From Scatophagus argus (taxonomy: Eukaryota; Chordata; Actinopteri; Scatophagidae): a DNA stretch of 64,000 nucleotides. The notes under the pieces are model-generated. The model did not search any database. It saw only the letters and a program-made list of their open reading frames with translations, and had not been told where the DNA came from. The stretch covers positions 16,999,019-17,063,018 of the forward strand of contig NC_058504.1 of NCBI RefSeq assembly GCF_020382885.2, written 5' to 3'. Both the position numbers and the translations under genes were made by a program. Shown one piece after another: positions 1 to 13,804 of this stretch (positions within the stretch are counted from its first letter, which is position 1; each line of letters starts with the position of its first letter).

Positions 1-2551
1 TTTTATAACAGTAAAGCGCTGTCAAACAACTTGCTGGGTTTTTCTAATTTTTTTTTATGTTTAATTTTGAGGCAGAACTTGGCTTACAGAATAGCCCTGA
101 GAGTGAAAGTAATCATGTTTCAAAAGACTGTGAAATGATGATGACAAGAACAGGCACAACCCTTTGTGAAATAGTAAAGCTTACTCAAGTCAGTCAGCCG
201 TAGCTGTCAGTCCATGTCAGAGGCTGTAAGATGTGTTTGTCTGTGCATTTGATTAAAGGTAGTGTTTCATATCTCAGATACAATCAGGTGTAATTGTGGA
301 TCAAAGAGGGGGTTGTGTAATTGGTGGTAGTGCAGGCCAGCAATGTAATGGACTATTTTGGTCTAGTCTCATTGTATTATCAGAGCTGCTCAAGCTGATA
401 TGTGGAGAAGCAGGCCCTGTGATGCAGTGCCAGTAGAATGTGAAATGGCTGCCTCTTCAAAGGCAGGATCAAATGCCATGGCACTGTTTTCTCTTTCCTG
501 CTTGATGTATATCAGAAAGACTCAAAACTCAGGACCTCCAGAAAACCAGTTTTCTTGTGGTGACATCAATGCTTATTTGTTTTAATCTGAAGGAAAGACA
601 CTGAAATGATACATGTTTTGTTTTAAAAACCTTTCTTTCAAGGTTATGAAGCAAAGGATTTAGATGTGAAATACAGGTAATCAGCAGATCAGTTAGGCAG
701 ATCAATAGATCAGCAGAGTACATGCGCTTTTGGACACCCAGACCAAACATCAGCTTTGCAGGGCTGTTTCTGATTATTGTTCACATTGTATATCACTAAT
801 TGAAAAGTATTTGAAAGAAACTTGATGCCATTCCAGTCATGTTTTTGTTTTTTGTTTTTTTAAATCAACATATAGATAAACTGTAAAATGCAAATTAAAG
901 ATCGTCACAGGGATTTTATGACCTGTAAAAACTGAATAATATTTAGTTTCTGGTATTTTTATTTCCACAGTTCAATGACCTAGATAAAAATAATTTAAAA
1001 TGACATCCTTCTTCATCCTTCCTTATTTAAAACTGAACGCAAGATTTTCTGTGTGTGTGTGTGTGTGTGTGCAGGAGGCTTCAAATTTCCACAACATAAC
1101 TGGCATAAGTTGCACACTGGCCCATGATGCCTCCAGCTGCGAAGTTGTGATGTCAGAAATCTTGCTCACCATACAGTCCTCATCACTGAGCAAAACATCT
1201 GTACAACATCAGAAAGAAACATCTGGAATAAAACCCCAGAGAAAGCCTTTCAATTCTCTCAAGACCAATACAAGCTTTGTGTCTAGGTTGTGGTCATCCT
1301 GGAAACATTTCACGGTTCAGAGAGAATGAAACTCCAGCTATGGGTCGTGTCGTGAGTCATCACCATATCAATGTATTACTGACCGAATTTGGGAGCAACA
1401 CGGAGGGTGAAAAACTTTCTTAAAAGGACCACATTTCTTTCAGAAAATGTGAATTATTTCCCACAATTAGGACTGTTAAGTCAACACAACAAAGAGAAAA
1501 AAATGTTCCCATGGTCATAACTCAGTCAGTACATGTAGTCAGATTATTTTCTCTCCTGACATGAACTCAGCAGTTTGTTGTTTCAGCCAATTTCCATGTC
1601 ATTATTTATTTATTTATTTACTTATTTATTTGTAGCTCCTTTTTTTAGTTTTATAACTGCTACTTATTTCACTGCGTTCAAATGGGAAATTATTTATTGT
1701 TGGGAGTATTATATTTCATTCTTGTTTTGCCACACATTGCTGATGGGTTCCCCTAACAATACTCATCAGATGTTAGCATTCCCTACAGAAGGAATTCCCT
1801 GTTTTCCCTCTCAGGTTGGTGGATGAATATGAAATGTCCAGCGTCTTTCAACCTACAGTTAGGCTTGAGGCTTGATGGAGCGTCTACTGGACTGCAGGTC
1901 ATCTATAGCCTAACCCTTTACACATGTACTTTGAGGAGCTCATGGTTTAGACAGAACCGTGAGTTCCAACTTCCGCACCAGATGGTCCCACCTGAACTGA
2001 CAGGAGTCTGAGAGATCGTCCAGTCTTCAGGGAAAACAAGTGGACACTTTGCCTGCTGCTCTGGCAAGCCTGCAGTCATCTCAGATAAATGAACAGATGA
2101 ATTGTTTACTCTTATGCCTACTAATCCCTTGGCTACAGAATGGTGGGCTCACTGGTTTCTCTCTTTGATTCCGATATCCTTTTTATTGATTTTCCAGAAC
2201 ATCAGTGGTTTTCAGCATGTCTCATCGCTGAGATATATTGTTTTATGGCAGTAGATCCAGATAATTTTATTCATATTGTTAAAAATTAAAATTGTTATCT
2301 TTGTAAAAACAGGTGAGGAGCAGATAAAGGAAAATAATTTTATATGATGAAATACCTTGCTTGCATCTTTTCCCTCATTTTCACTTACTGTTATTGGAAG
2401 CATTTTCTGAGCTGCATCCTGGTAAATACACACATTTAGTTGATCTAGTTGTTGATCAAGTTTATATAACTATGTAACTACAGATAGGGATACACGTGTG
2501 TTATGTTCTTCTAATGACATGTCATGTTTCATCTGAGATTAGAAATGAAAT
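1..2551. other. intergenic, no gene seen
   Basis: AT-rich DNA with stop codons scattered through all frames. No open frame here has recognisable protein similarity or plausible splice structure. The only regular structure is a (GT)10 microsatellite at 1051-1071. Given synteny this should be DNA upstream of adrb2, on the side where htr4 lies in mammals, but no htr4 exon was recognised. Confidence 0.6.
1051..1071. repeat. (GT)10 microsatellite
   Basis: Uninterrupted GT dinucleotide run of about 21 bp. It is likely length-polymorphic and has no gene association. Confidence 0.9.
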
Positions 2552-2835
2552 AGTAAGATTAAGATTAAGATTAAGATTAAAGTGACATATTTTGTCATTG
2601 GAGGGAACTCACTCCAACGAAATTTGTTCTCTGCATTTAACCCACCCAAGTGACGTGCACACACACACACAGCAAACCCGGGGCAGTGGGCGACCGCGTG
2701 CAGCGCCCGGGGAGCAGTGGGGGTTAGGTACCTTGCTCAAGGGTACCTCAGCCATGGACACCGGGACGGGGAATCGAACCAGCGATCCACCGGTTACGGG
2801 TCCGACACCCTAACCACTGATCCACGACTGCCCCT
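2552..2835 (-). repeat. tRNA-derived SINE, minus orientation
   Basis: Read on the minus strand, the element starts at about 2835 with a tRNA-like head (GGGGCAGTCGTGG). It carries an A-box-like segment at about 2813-2823 and a B box, GGTTCGATTCC, at 2770-2780 that fits the pol III consensus GGTTCGANTCC. The body contains the stretch TTGAGCAAGGTACC, familiar from teleost SINEs, and a short CA run. It ends in a tandem hexamer tail (AGATTA-type units on the plus strand, 2552-2580). A head with A/B boxes, a body and a simple-repeat tail is the standard architecture of a retroposed SINE. I recognise the type as common in fish genomes but do not name the family. No clear target-site duplication was identified. 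Confidence 0.8.
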
Positions 2836-5800
2836 AAACAAACACACAAATACAAACAGTAAACAAGTGTGTAAACAAATACACTTGTCGGTTTTTGCCC
2901 TACTTGTGTGTCTGTTATCTTGCTACTATAGCAACTGCTGTCAGGGAGACTCTCCCATCCCATGTGCTTCAAAAACAAAAAAGAATCAGACAGCACTAAT
3001 TTACTGTAATATTTGCAGCAGCCAACATACACAGTTTTGTATCTCTGTGTTTCCAGGTCACAGGTAGCAAATAAGGCCAGTAATACTATAAGTAGAAAAC
3101 ACCCTTCTGGACTCAGGATATTGGCCAGTTTTAGTTACAGTGGGCAACTGTTTTAGATTCTAAACTTGGCTCAGTAATGGTTCAACTCAAATGATGTTAA
3201 TTAGGCCCGCTGTAGAAATGAAATGAGCCGAGAAGAAAAAGGTCTGGAACATTCTACCTCTTGATCGTCTCTCACACTCGCAGGATCTGAGTTTTGTCTT
3301 AATATTCCCATTGATATGCAGGTGAGTAAGCAGGTGGGTGTCAGTCTATTATCCTTTTGATTTGTATTTCGTAAACAACACGTCAGAGATGAGGGTGGAG
3401 ATGGAGAGCAATCAGATTCTATAATTATATCAGCTCTCTTCCGGAACACAACGCTAATAGTAGAGATTCTGCAAATGCATCTTTCAGTTAAATTCAGAAT
3501 TTAAAAAGCTGCATTATTCATCACTCGAGATCACGGCACAGAGGAAGAGGGAAAACTGAGGCCTATCATTCACTGGTGAACTAAAGTGGGTTTTGAACAT
3601 ACTCAGATATCTTAATGCCCCACTTTTGGAGGTTTATAAATACTGTACACAATTTTTTCAAAACCTATAAACCATTTAGATTTTAAAATACATTTAAAAT
3701 ATTAGGTGAGGAGTGTGTGGAGCACACACCATCGTCAGTACGCTGAAGATGAGTAAGTCTTGCTCATTGATGAAAAGTTTGAGGTACACGTCTGTGTACA
3801 TAAGTGCCTGACTGTTTGAGCCTCAGTCAGGCCTTGACTCAGAAGAGACGTTTGTCTTGCATCAGAACTGGCTACTAGTGGATGTATCAGATGTGTAGGT
3901 TGCACCTTATGTTTGTTAGTCTGTTAGCTTGTAACTGACAGTGGCTGAGTGGTTGTGAAACATACAATAATATCTGCTATGATGTCTGTTTACATTGTCA
4001 CATTGTTTGCACAGATACAAATCAGGCCAGGCATGTTAGGGGACATAAACATATGAAAACCACATTTTTGCGATCTTTAAATGTTCAGCTGATGGGTTAG
4101 TTTCTTTCTTCGACTGTGATGCATTTCTAAATAGTGACAAAAGCATTTCCTTCAAACTCCCCTTAGGTGAAACTCAACCTCTCTCAATATAACAGGCAGC
4201 CGTTCACATTTATCATTGTTGATTGTGCAGGAATTACGGATGTAGGGGCTCTGATTGCCAGGAGCTGTATGTTGGAAATAAAATGCTTAATTTTACATAA
4301 GCTAGAGGTTGTGGTTTGTAATTTGAATTTCCTTTCAAAATAACATTTCTCTGTGCATGACTTCATTATGCAGTTAAGATGGGCTACATGGCTGCCATTA
4401 GTACTTTTAAAGTAGTAGTCCTCTAATGATTAGGCTGCCAGTCTGAATATTAACTTTAGCTACCAACAAATACTGCTAAAACAGTTTGGTATTTTAAAAA
4501 GGAAAAAGATGTATGGTGCCACTATGACTACTCAGGCATGAAAACTGCACGTACAGAGCTGGAACCATTCAGCCATGGAGTCAAGATAAAGGTTACACGA
4601 TCTTGTAGCTAAGTGCTGAGGAAAAAAGCTTGTAAGGCTTGTAGTTTTCTTCATCAAAAGGGTTTTAAGCCTCCATCAGAGATTCCATCTGAGGTTTGAG
4701 TGAGGCAACAGGACATTGATGTAGGCTATTTGCCCGTGCTGTAGTGCAATCATGATGGTTAGAACATACTGAATGAGTGGTTTAAACAAATTGCATAGAT
4801 GTTTGTTGCTTTTTTTTTATTCACCAACCTATCTAGCTTCACCAGTATATATGTGAAGACTGAACGGTGATCTAATGTCTGCATTCTAAACCAAAAGGGG
4901 TTAGAAAAGCAACACCAGATTCTCAGTTGAAATATTTTAGCGTGAGTCAGTCATGAAGTCATTATTATTTAACAGATCAGAGAGAAACAATACCTAGATT
5001 GTTAAAAGCTACACTAATTACACTGAGAAATTATACATTTTTTTATTTTCACATAGAAAAGCAATTATTATACATCAGCACAGACAATGGAACAAAATGC
5101 CTCAGTGCACTTTTATTAAATAGTGCACAGCTGCACATACTACAGCACTCAGCACAAACTTGGCCCAAGCTGCAAGGTCACATTGTGCATATATGATGTG
5201 AAGTGACAGGCAGCATAATGAAAACAGCTATTCATTGTTAATAACCCATGACTCTGCTTATCTGAACCATAAAACAGATTCTCTGTATGTCTCTCTCTCT
5301 CTCTCTATCATGTCTGGCCTCCTTTTATCTCATGCCTGTCTCCTGAATGGGGTTGACGTGCACATACACTCCTGGCTTTTTGGCAATATAGCCACTGACT
5401 CATACTGTTACTTGTTGATATGAAGGAATTTCGCAGCTAAGAGGTTTAAGGTTTAACGACTAAACTTGTGCCCTGGTAATTTTTAAATCATTACCCGTGA
5501 ACAATGTAATATATTACATATATCCAGTCCACTAGTTCTCGTTGTAATGCACAGTTTTTTAAAATTAACCATAGTCTACATCCTCTTCAGGCCAACAATG
5601 TTTCCAAAACTACAAAAAATTGACCCTCGGGTTGTCATGAACTGAAATTATCCTGCAAAGAAATGAACCATTGCTAGTCATTGTGTCCTTCAACAGCAGG
5701 GTTAAAACGACCCCTGAGTGAATCAGCAGTGCAGTATTTTCCGCTGTCATCTTTTCTATTGTTTTGGCTCTGTGCTCAACACATTGGATTTGAAGTTAAA

Positions 5801-8800
5801 CAATGACTATAGGTGTAGGTGTTGTCGTTGTTTGTACTCCTACGTTACTGTTTTCACTATTCATCACGCAGATAGGATCATGGACTTTCTGATAAGGTCC
5901 CATTTGCCACGCTTTGTCAGAGTTCTAATGACGTCTGTTCTGCACAGAAATGTGTGCTTTGTAAGTGCAAAGTACTATATGTTGACCAGACTTTTATAAA
6001 TTAATCAATCAATCAAGCTTTTGGTTTATAGAGCCGATTGTAGCAACTACTTTGTACTGCATTATACTGAAAGGCAGTTATGCCACAGTTAGCTTAACAG
6101 AAAGCGAGAAGATGTGTCTGAAAGGCCTTTACTGTGATGCAGCTGCAGGTACAGTATGCTGTACACTGAAGTTCAAGTTCAAGTCCCGAGTCTAGAATGA
6201 CTTTGATATTGATGCTAGTTTATAGTAATTATGGTTTGATTTTTTTTTTCTATCCATGGTTCTGCTCAATTGGCTTGAGTGAAATGGATGGAGGACGACA
6301 GCGCAGACAGTCCAAGGTTGTCTAAAAGGCATTTTTTTTCCATTATTTTTTAATGTCTGCTCCAAAAGATGGAGATCTGTCGCTATCTTGAGCCATGACT
6401 TAAAAATGAAAAGCATACTTGCTTTATATCAGGTCTTCATGTACAATGCTACACATTTAGACATGTTAGATTGTGTCAGTGAGCAAGATGGTGAATTATG
6501 TTCTGATTTCTTTACTCTCCTACAAATGGCAGTGTTTTAGGAAAAATATTACCTTTCTTTTGAAGAAAAGGCCACACTTTTTCCAAACCTTCCACTGAGT
6601 GTCTGGTCTGCCCAGAGAGTCTTTAATTGCTGCTCTTTTGTCATTTAGCTTTTAAGTTCCCCCATAAATTAAGGAAAACAAGGCCAGAGCTTGTCCCTTC
6701 CTAACCCCCTGCTCTCTGTGTGCATCTGTGTGGGCATGGCAACCAGGCAGAGCAGCAATAAAGTTGAGAGAAAAAGAAACAAGTGAGTCATCCTTATCCA
6801 CAACCAAATGTGCAAATCAATTTAAAGAAAAAGCTTGTAGAAGAGTTCTTTTCCCCCGACCACAGCAGTTACACAAGCAAGAACCCACCACCCTTCCAAA
6901 CATACACATTAGGACACTGTTCATGTATTGACTGTATTAACTACACTATGATTTTGCTAATGCAAACTGCATCTGTGCTCTATTTTATTAACCCCAAAAG
7001 AACTTAGAACTCCAAGTTTGTATTCATTACTATACTGTTGTACTGCATCAATAACAATGAGTGCAGAAAAGCCAGAGTTTGGTTCATTAAACATCTGAAA
7101 CACCAGGGAGCATACTGGGGTGTTTAGGAATAAAACACCCACATTAAACTAACTATCTTTTTATGACTCAGAGCTCTAAAGATGAACACATCTGTAACTT
7201 TCTTGCACCAAGTTTTGAGGTTGACATTGTTTTTCTAGTTCTTATTCTGTGAGCTTCTTGGCTCTGCTTGTTATTGACAGAAAATGTATGTTCAATAGGA
7301 ATGTGAGCAATTAAAGGCTGCCTTGCTCGACACCTGCAGGAAGTAAGATAGCATGTGGTAAAAAGGCATCTCTTGATTGCAATTCTGAGAGCACTCTTCA
7401 ATTCTGAGAGCTTCACTCAGGCATACGTTCATAGTTAGCTTCATTAAATCCAGCTTTCTAATGAGGCTTTTCTTAAAGCTCAAAGTTGTACCTCAGGAAC
7501 TGCAGATGTATATGAAATTGAGAGTGACATCATATTTAAAACACTTTGATTTATGACCATGTCTATATGCAGTACATGCTACACAGAGTGTACACAAGCC
7601 CCCACACGTGACAACTGTGTCCGCGCAGTTCAATGTTTCTGCAGCGTAAATTACCTGAAAGCTTTGTATTAGTTGTTCACAGTTTGGCATCAGACGGGGG
7701 GGACTCAGCAGACCAGCCAGACCTGTTCACACCTTTCTATTCCTGCCTGCTGACTATTCACATAGTGTTCTAGGTCATAAAAACTGGAGTGGAGCCTCTA
7801 GACAGAGGTGGTGACTGATGAATCTATTTTTGTCAATGTAACACTGGCTAAGATCGCTCAAGTCGTCAGTGGATCTCTGTTGTATAAAAGTAAATTAAGG
7901 CAAGTCATAGTGGATGTGAGAGAATTGTAGGTTTGCTGTTTTGGTCACTTTTAGAACATCAATGTGCAGTAAAATGGAAACTAAGCCACAACAACTAGTC
8001 ATGGGCTGACGTCACTTTGCTTTATCTGTGGCAGACCTTGTTTTCTTTTTGCATTTTTGGACCTTTTCATTATTGCTTTTGCTGCCCGTTGATGAATGAA
8101 GACCCTGAACTAATGAATTGCTTTTAGCAAAGCAGAAAGAATAAAGTGATTTTCTGTCCCTGTCTAGCTGCTGCCAGTTTTTTCTCTACTGCTGTAAACT
8201 GAAAGTTTCTAACTTGAACTGTTTTTTAATTCTCTATTGCCATGTATTTAATTATGCCATTTTGTGTAATTATTCTTATTTCAGCTGTTTAAATTTAAGG
8301 AAAATTCTCAAAATCTGAAAGGTTAAAATTATATTAAACTTAATTGTACCGAATGACCATTGCTCTTCAAAGTGCTACATGTCCATGTAAATTCAGCGAT
8401 TGTAATTTCCTAGGACTGTCATGTGATAAGGAGGGAAGTAGCCTCTGGTATAAATAGTCTGTCTGTCTGGAAGTAATTTTGGTCCTGTGCTATCCCAGTC
8501 TGAACTGCCAACCATCAGGAACACTCACAGGGTACAAGGTTTCATTTCAATGAAATGCATATGGTGTCTGCTAGTGACGAACTGGCATCATGTGCCCAGG
8601 AAAAGGGAGATAAGGTGCTTTACACCAGTCAAAGCAGGCATGCAGACACATAGACATACCAGCACTTCACCAGGACTCGATTCAGTGTGCTGGATTTTGC
8701 ATTAGTTGGCACATCTGTGTTATATTAATGAAATTCTCATTTCAAGCCCTCCACACTACATTGCCACGTGACCACACATGCACACTCGAGAACACAACCC

Positions 8801-11800
8801 TTGAAACCATCCATACAAAATGTGGATGTGATAAGTCATATGGCATTAGCCAGGATTCTATAAATACTTGCACGGAATGTAAACTGCAAACTGACAATAT
8901 GTGCAAATGAAAAGTTTCTTTGAATGTATGAAAGAATGTTGAATGTAAGACATTCTTGTTTGGTGAAACACTGCCCGTCTTGTATCTTGTCATGTGGTTA
9001 GATGCAAAGAGTCTTATTCCTAATTCTTAGGAACACCACCGCTGAACAGGCCAATGGATGCATCAGCTGACTTTACTTAAGCAATGGGTTTAGTTGAATT
9101 CACGATCCCTATGAATTCGCCAACAAAAGACGCTTGTGTTGTTCTTGTGTTGCTGGCCCTTTCAACCAGCTGGCTGGCACATCACATTCCCTCTGCCTCC
9201 AGAAAATCAATGCAAAACATTTGCCCCCTGCCATCGTTTTCCCTCTCAGTGTCTCACTGTGTTTCTAACCTAACACTGCTTCTTTCTCTCCACAGCTTAA
9301 GAACTTTTTCACACTGAAGCAAACCCCCCACCCACCCTTCACTTAGACTCACTATGAATTCCATTACCAAGTCTCAGTTAGGACCCCTGTGACCAGAGAG
9401 TTCATTAAAAGCTGCGATCCATCCGATCCATCTGCCTGTGTCTTTGTGTATGCTTGTCATGTTCCAAACCAGCTGCTTGGAACACTGTTGTTACCACAGG
9501 TTCACCTCCAGGAGCAAAGACAGAACGCATTTTGCTATCTGTAAGCTTGTTTTTAGTTGTGTCAATCTCTCTCTGTAGAAAGTAAAAGACCTATGTGACT
9601 CAGGGTCATGCTGGTGACTCAGTATTACTAAACAAAACAAATGAAGCAGAGTGATCCACTACTTGCAGACTCTAATTGGCAACAGACCTTTAATTTTTGC
9701 TGTCATGTAGGTTAGCCTTTATGACCACTACTCACTCACTGTATGCATGTGAGCAGGAGCCATATTTCTTTTCTTTCCTGTTTAAGGTTTGTATGATGGA
9801 TGGCCATGGGAAATCAGCGTCACCGAGGGACCTGGTAAGGTATTCAGAGGCCAGTTGAGCACTTCCACTGCCAGCACTGTTGTGATAATTATATCTCCAG
9901 CAGGGACAATCTGGAAAGGTTATTTCCATCTGTTTAAAGGCTTGTAGGCGAGTTTCCTCTTGGCCTTTCTGGGGAAAAAGGGATAAAGAGCTAGGAAAGT
10001 GACAGAGGGGACCTGGTTTAAAGGAAGATCACACTGTCAAACACTCGTCATCATTTTGTGATGTTCAAGGTGTTCCAAGAACTATTTTATGATATAAACA
10101 TTTTAATTTACTCAGTTGATGGACAATTATTCCTTAATCTGCTTCTTTTGTGCCCACTTCCACGAGGTATTGCCTGCTTGTGTTAAAATTGAAAAACTGT
10201 TAAACATTTGAATATCAACTTTATTCATACAGTAACTTAGTAACTGCAGTTAAAACAGCATGTCCATCAGAATTTGACCTTATTTTGTTCCACGCTCATT
10301 TGCACTGTCAAAGTTACTATATTACATTAATACAAATCAATGCTGCCTTTTTCTGTAGTAGATTTTTCCCTCTTTTAAATGTTGAACCATGGTGAAAAAT
10401 TGCTAAATGCTGCCTTTGGTTGTCTGAGGTGGCAGAGGTGGAGGGCGACAGGCTGCTGGGGTTTAAATGGAATGATGACATTAGAAAAATTAAAATGTCA
10501 AAATTTAATAAGAAGATTGAATAAATATGTCAAACCATGTAGCATGTAACCACGTAACCTTTTACAGCTTTAAATATTTGAATCAACACAGTTTGTATTG
10601 TCATTTTAACAATTTTTATGAGGACAAGAATATTCTTTGGTGTAATATAACATATGTACATCACACAACATAAATCCCCCAATCTAATAAATGTTAGCAT
10701 AACTGACCACATTTAACATAATCTTAGACTTAAAAGGGCTTTAGTAAACTTCTTAAACTTAAATAAACTTCATCTTGACTTGTCATAACTTCTTATGGAA
10801 AGAATTCAGGTGGTATCAGTCTTCACAGGTATTGACCAAGTGTTTCCTGCATCATTCTAAATAGCCATGCTTTGACATTTGCTGTGAAACAAGTGAAAAG
10901 GTTAATGATATGTGAAACAAATTGTACAGTACTTGAGGAGGTGAGGCCATTTGATTGGCTGTTTCCCCATCCCCTCAATACAATCTGTCATTCTGATGCA
11001 TAAGGTTGAGTTAAAGATAACAAACATAATTTATGTGGGCAAGAAGATGATTTGTTAATCGCAGGCATGATAAGATGAAAGTCTGGAACTATCAGAGAGG
11101 GAGTGAAGTACAGTCCCTGAAGGACTAAAACAACACAACATAAGAGGGGATGGTCACATTGTCTTAACATTAGAAGACATGCCGTCTCTTTTCTCCCATT
11201 TTAGATAAGAGATGTTATCATAGGCTTGAATAATGTAGCCAGTTACAGTGACTGTTTCATTTAGTCTCTTTAGTGCATGCTTATTCCCAAGCCTGCAATT
11301 GTCTTCAGATTAACTGAACTTGTAATTCAATATGTGACACAATGTTACAGCTAGTGGATAATTGATTATCATCAGTCAATTTTGAGCTGTGCGTTCTTCT
11401 TTACAGTGCTTCACAATGTGCGAGACAAAGTATGTAACTGTGACAAACTGATTGCACACATGATTCTCCAATTTACATAAGTATTATTTGACCAGGCCTG
11501 GAGGAAGTACAGCCTTCTAAAGGTCCCAGTTTTCAGGTTTTCAAAAAGATCAAAGCGATCTGTCTGCAGACTCAGTGCATTATGTTCATGCACTTTGAAC
11601 AGCTGTTTGGATTGTCAGGGCCTATGATTACTCTGGCAGCAATAAAAAATATCAAATTGAAAATAAGTTGTTGCAGTGTTGTAATCAGTACAGATTATTT
11701 TAGAGTTAACATAAAGCATTGTCTTGTGATTCACAACATTATCTACTTTGTCCATCTCTTGCCCTTACTTGTTGACCCATGGATGTGTAATTGAGAGTGA

Positions 11801-12339
11801 GTAGGAGCTCGTACTGTATTTCCCTTTTACAGTGTCTAACCAGACAGGAACTGTGACCTGATTTAGGGTGTGAATAGTGAAGGCCAGAAAACAAGAGAAG
11901 AGGGTGGGTCGAGGAACTGACCATGGCCTAACGGAAATAAGGTTATGGAAAAATTAATGACAAAATGCTAGGATCAACAATAGGGTGAACGCCACTTGCA
12001 CAGTCTTACTACACACTTCATACTACATACTACATACCATATACTACATACTGCATGAAATCAGGATATTTATGTTTTGGAAGAGATAGGCACTTAATAC
12101 CCGTTACCAAGTGTTGACATCCACCTTCTTTGTGTTACAGACAGGTGCATCATGCAGATAAAAATGGAGCACTTAGTTAACAGTAGCTGCAAGCTCACCG
12201 CTTGAGCCAGAATCTAAAACATCCATCCATCCACTCATTTCCTATCTATAACATTAGCTCAAGAAGCTCGCTTTGCGTTACTTCTCATTATCTTTCATTA
12301 CGCCAAGAAAATGTAGATAAAGTGAAGAAATAAGACAAG
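2836..12339. other. intergenic, no gene seen
   Basis: About 9.5 kb of AT-rich sequence. The open frames are short (under 100 codons), without recognisable motifs or usable exon borders. Minor simple repeats include a CT run near 5293-5308 and ATCA repeats near 6002-6016. No RNA gene, CpG-rich promoter or transposase relic was recognised. Distal enhancers of adrb2 could lie here but cannot be recognised from one sequence. Confidence 0.55.
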
Positions 12340-12612
12340 CTAAGTATACTTATTGTATTGCGCTGTCTAGTCCTTTACTGTGAACATAACGTGTATTTTT
12401 TATTTTATTTTTTAAAAATATTTTTCATTCTGTATTTCCACTTTTATTCTTTGTTTTTATACTTTTGTATTTTTATTTCATTTTATTAAATGTGTAGTCT
12501 TCTGCATAGCATGGATAAAGCATCCTGGAGGATCCTGGAGGAACACGGTTTCAATGCTCTATGCACTGCATATACTTAGCTGTCATGACAAATAAAACTC
12601 CTTGAATCCTTG
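12340..12612 (+). repeat. probable LINE 3' end remnant
   Basis: The segment resembles the 3' terminal part of fish non-LTR retrotransposons. A T-rich tract (about 12,395-12,490) is followed by GC-richer sequence and then a terminal motif, TGACAAATAAAACTCCTTG, near 12,586-12,604. A polyadenylation-like AATAAA just before a short direct-repeat tail is typical of L2/Rex-like copies. No reverse-transcriptase coding sequence remains. The boundaries and family are uncertain. Confidence 0.4.
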
Positions 12613-13752
12613 TATATCTTTAATGTCACACTAACATGACTAAATCGACTAAATACATGGCTTGGTTTTAATGGATTTATCAGATTTATCTGTAGATGTG
12701 GTCTTGAAATGATCAGATTATTTTTTTCTGGTTCTGTGAAGCCTTGCTGCCCCGACTTATAAAATAAAATTTTTAATCATGGAATTAATGTTCAAACTAG
12801 CAAAAATACACAAATGTGCACAACAGAGTTTACATGAAACTTAAAAGTAGAAATGTAAACAATCAAACTTACATGCGCAGCTTTTCAGTTTCAACATTCC
12901 ACCAATTCATCGCTGCTACTGTCACTCTACAGTCAGTGAGTGACAATTATGTGTAAGATGACATGCTTGGATGGTGTGTTCTTTAGTGAGAAATGTGTAC
13001 TTGGGGAAGCTGCTTCAATGAAGTAATCGTTTTCCCAAAACCAAGTTGTGTAACTGTCCCATGATACTACCTTTATTACATGATCTTTGCAGGATCAGTC
13101 TTATAGCTAAGTGTAGTGTTTTGATCTTATGTGTTATTTTGGACACCACTGATCCACAAACAGTTGAGACGCACTGGTTTTGGCAATAATCATGTCCCTG
13201 TTGCTAAAATATTCATATATTTGTGCTAACATCTAAAGTAACTCATGTGTTAATACAGTGTGACTTTTAATACTCATAGATCTTAAAGAACGCTAGCTGA
13301 ACCTTTGTAAAACAGCTCTTGTGGTCATTTATGATTGATATCAATGCTCTAACTACTGAAAAGTCCAACCTCATGCAGGTAATGTCTGAAATGAGGAAAG
13401 ATGAGCTTTGTTATAGGAGAGGGGAGAATGAAAGGCCACAGTATCTGATCCCTGGATAGGAGTTGTATCAAGCTCTGTCTTACAGACCAGTATTGATCAG
13501 CGTGGCGTAAAGAATGATAGACTATCTTTCAATGGGCAGAATCAAAGGGCTCCACTGCTCTCCCATCTGGCCAATATCAACCTGTTCAGATGAAGGTCAG
13601 GAGAACCAAACACAGAGAAGGTCACAGCAGGTTTGTTTGTAATTAGTTGAAGCTCATATTGTTTGGCCTTCTCCACAGTGGCTGCTTAGGGAATTCTCTT
13701 TGTGTAAATTAACTTCTTATTGTAAACCCAAATCATGGAAGACATTTTGTTC

Positions 13753-13804
13753 CTCTGAGGTCAGCAGCATTAGTTGAGGTCAGCAGCATTAGCTGACCTC
13801 AGAG
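13753..13804. repeat. hairpin with AGGTCA half-sites
   Basis: A perfect 13-bp inverted repeat (CTCTGAGGTCAGC at 13,753-13,765; its complement at 13,792-13,804) encloses 26 nt. A 17-bp exact direct repeat (GAGGTCAGCAGCATTAG at 13,757-13,773 and 13,776-13,792) overlaps it. The hexamer AGGTCA, the classical nuclear-receptor half-site, therefore occurs twice in direct orientation and once inverted as TGACCT. Whether this is regulatory or a replication-slippage product cannot be decided from sequence. Confidence 0.75.

Noticed and set aside
2552..2582. CRISPR-like or telomere-like tandem array
   Set aside because: Only a few contiguous hexamer units without spacers, explained as a SINE tail. CRISPR is not expected in a vertebrate genome.
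2765..2835. tRNA gene on the minus strand (A and B boxes present)
   Set aside because: The pol III boxes belong to a SINE head: a SINE-like body and a hexamer tail follow, and the cloverleaf is degraded.
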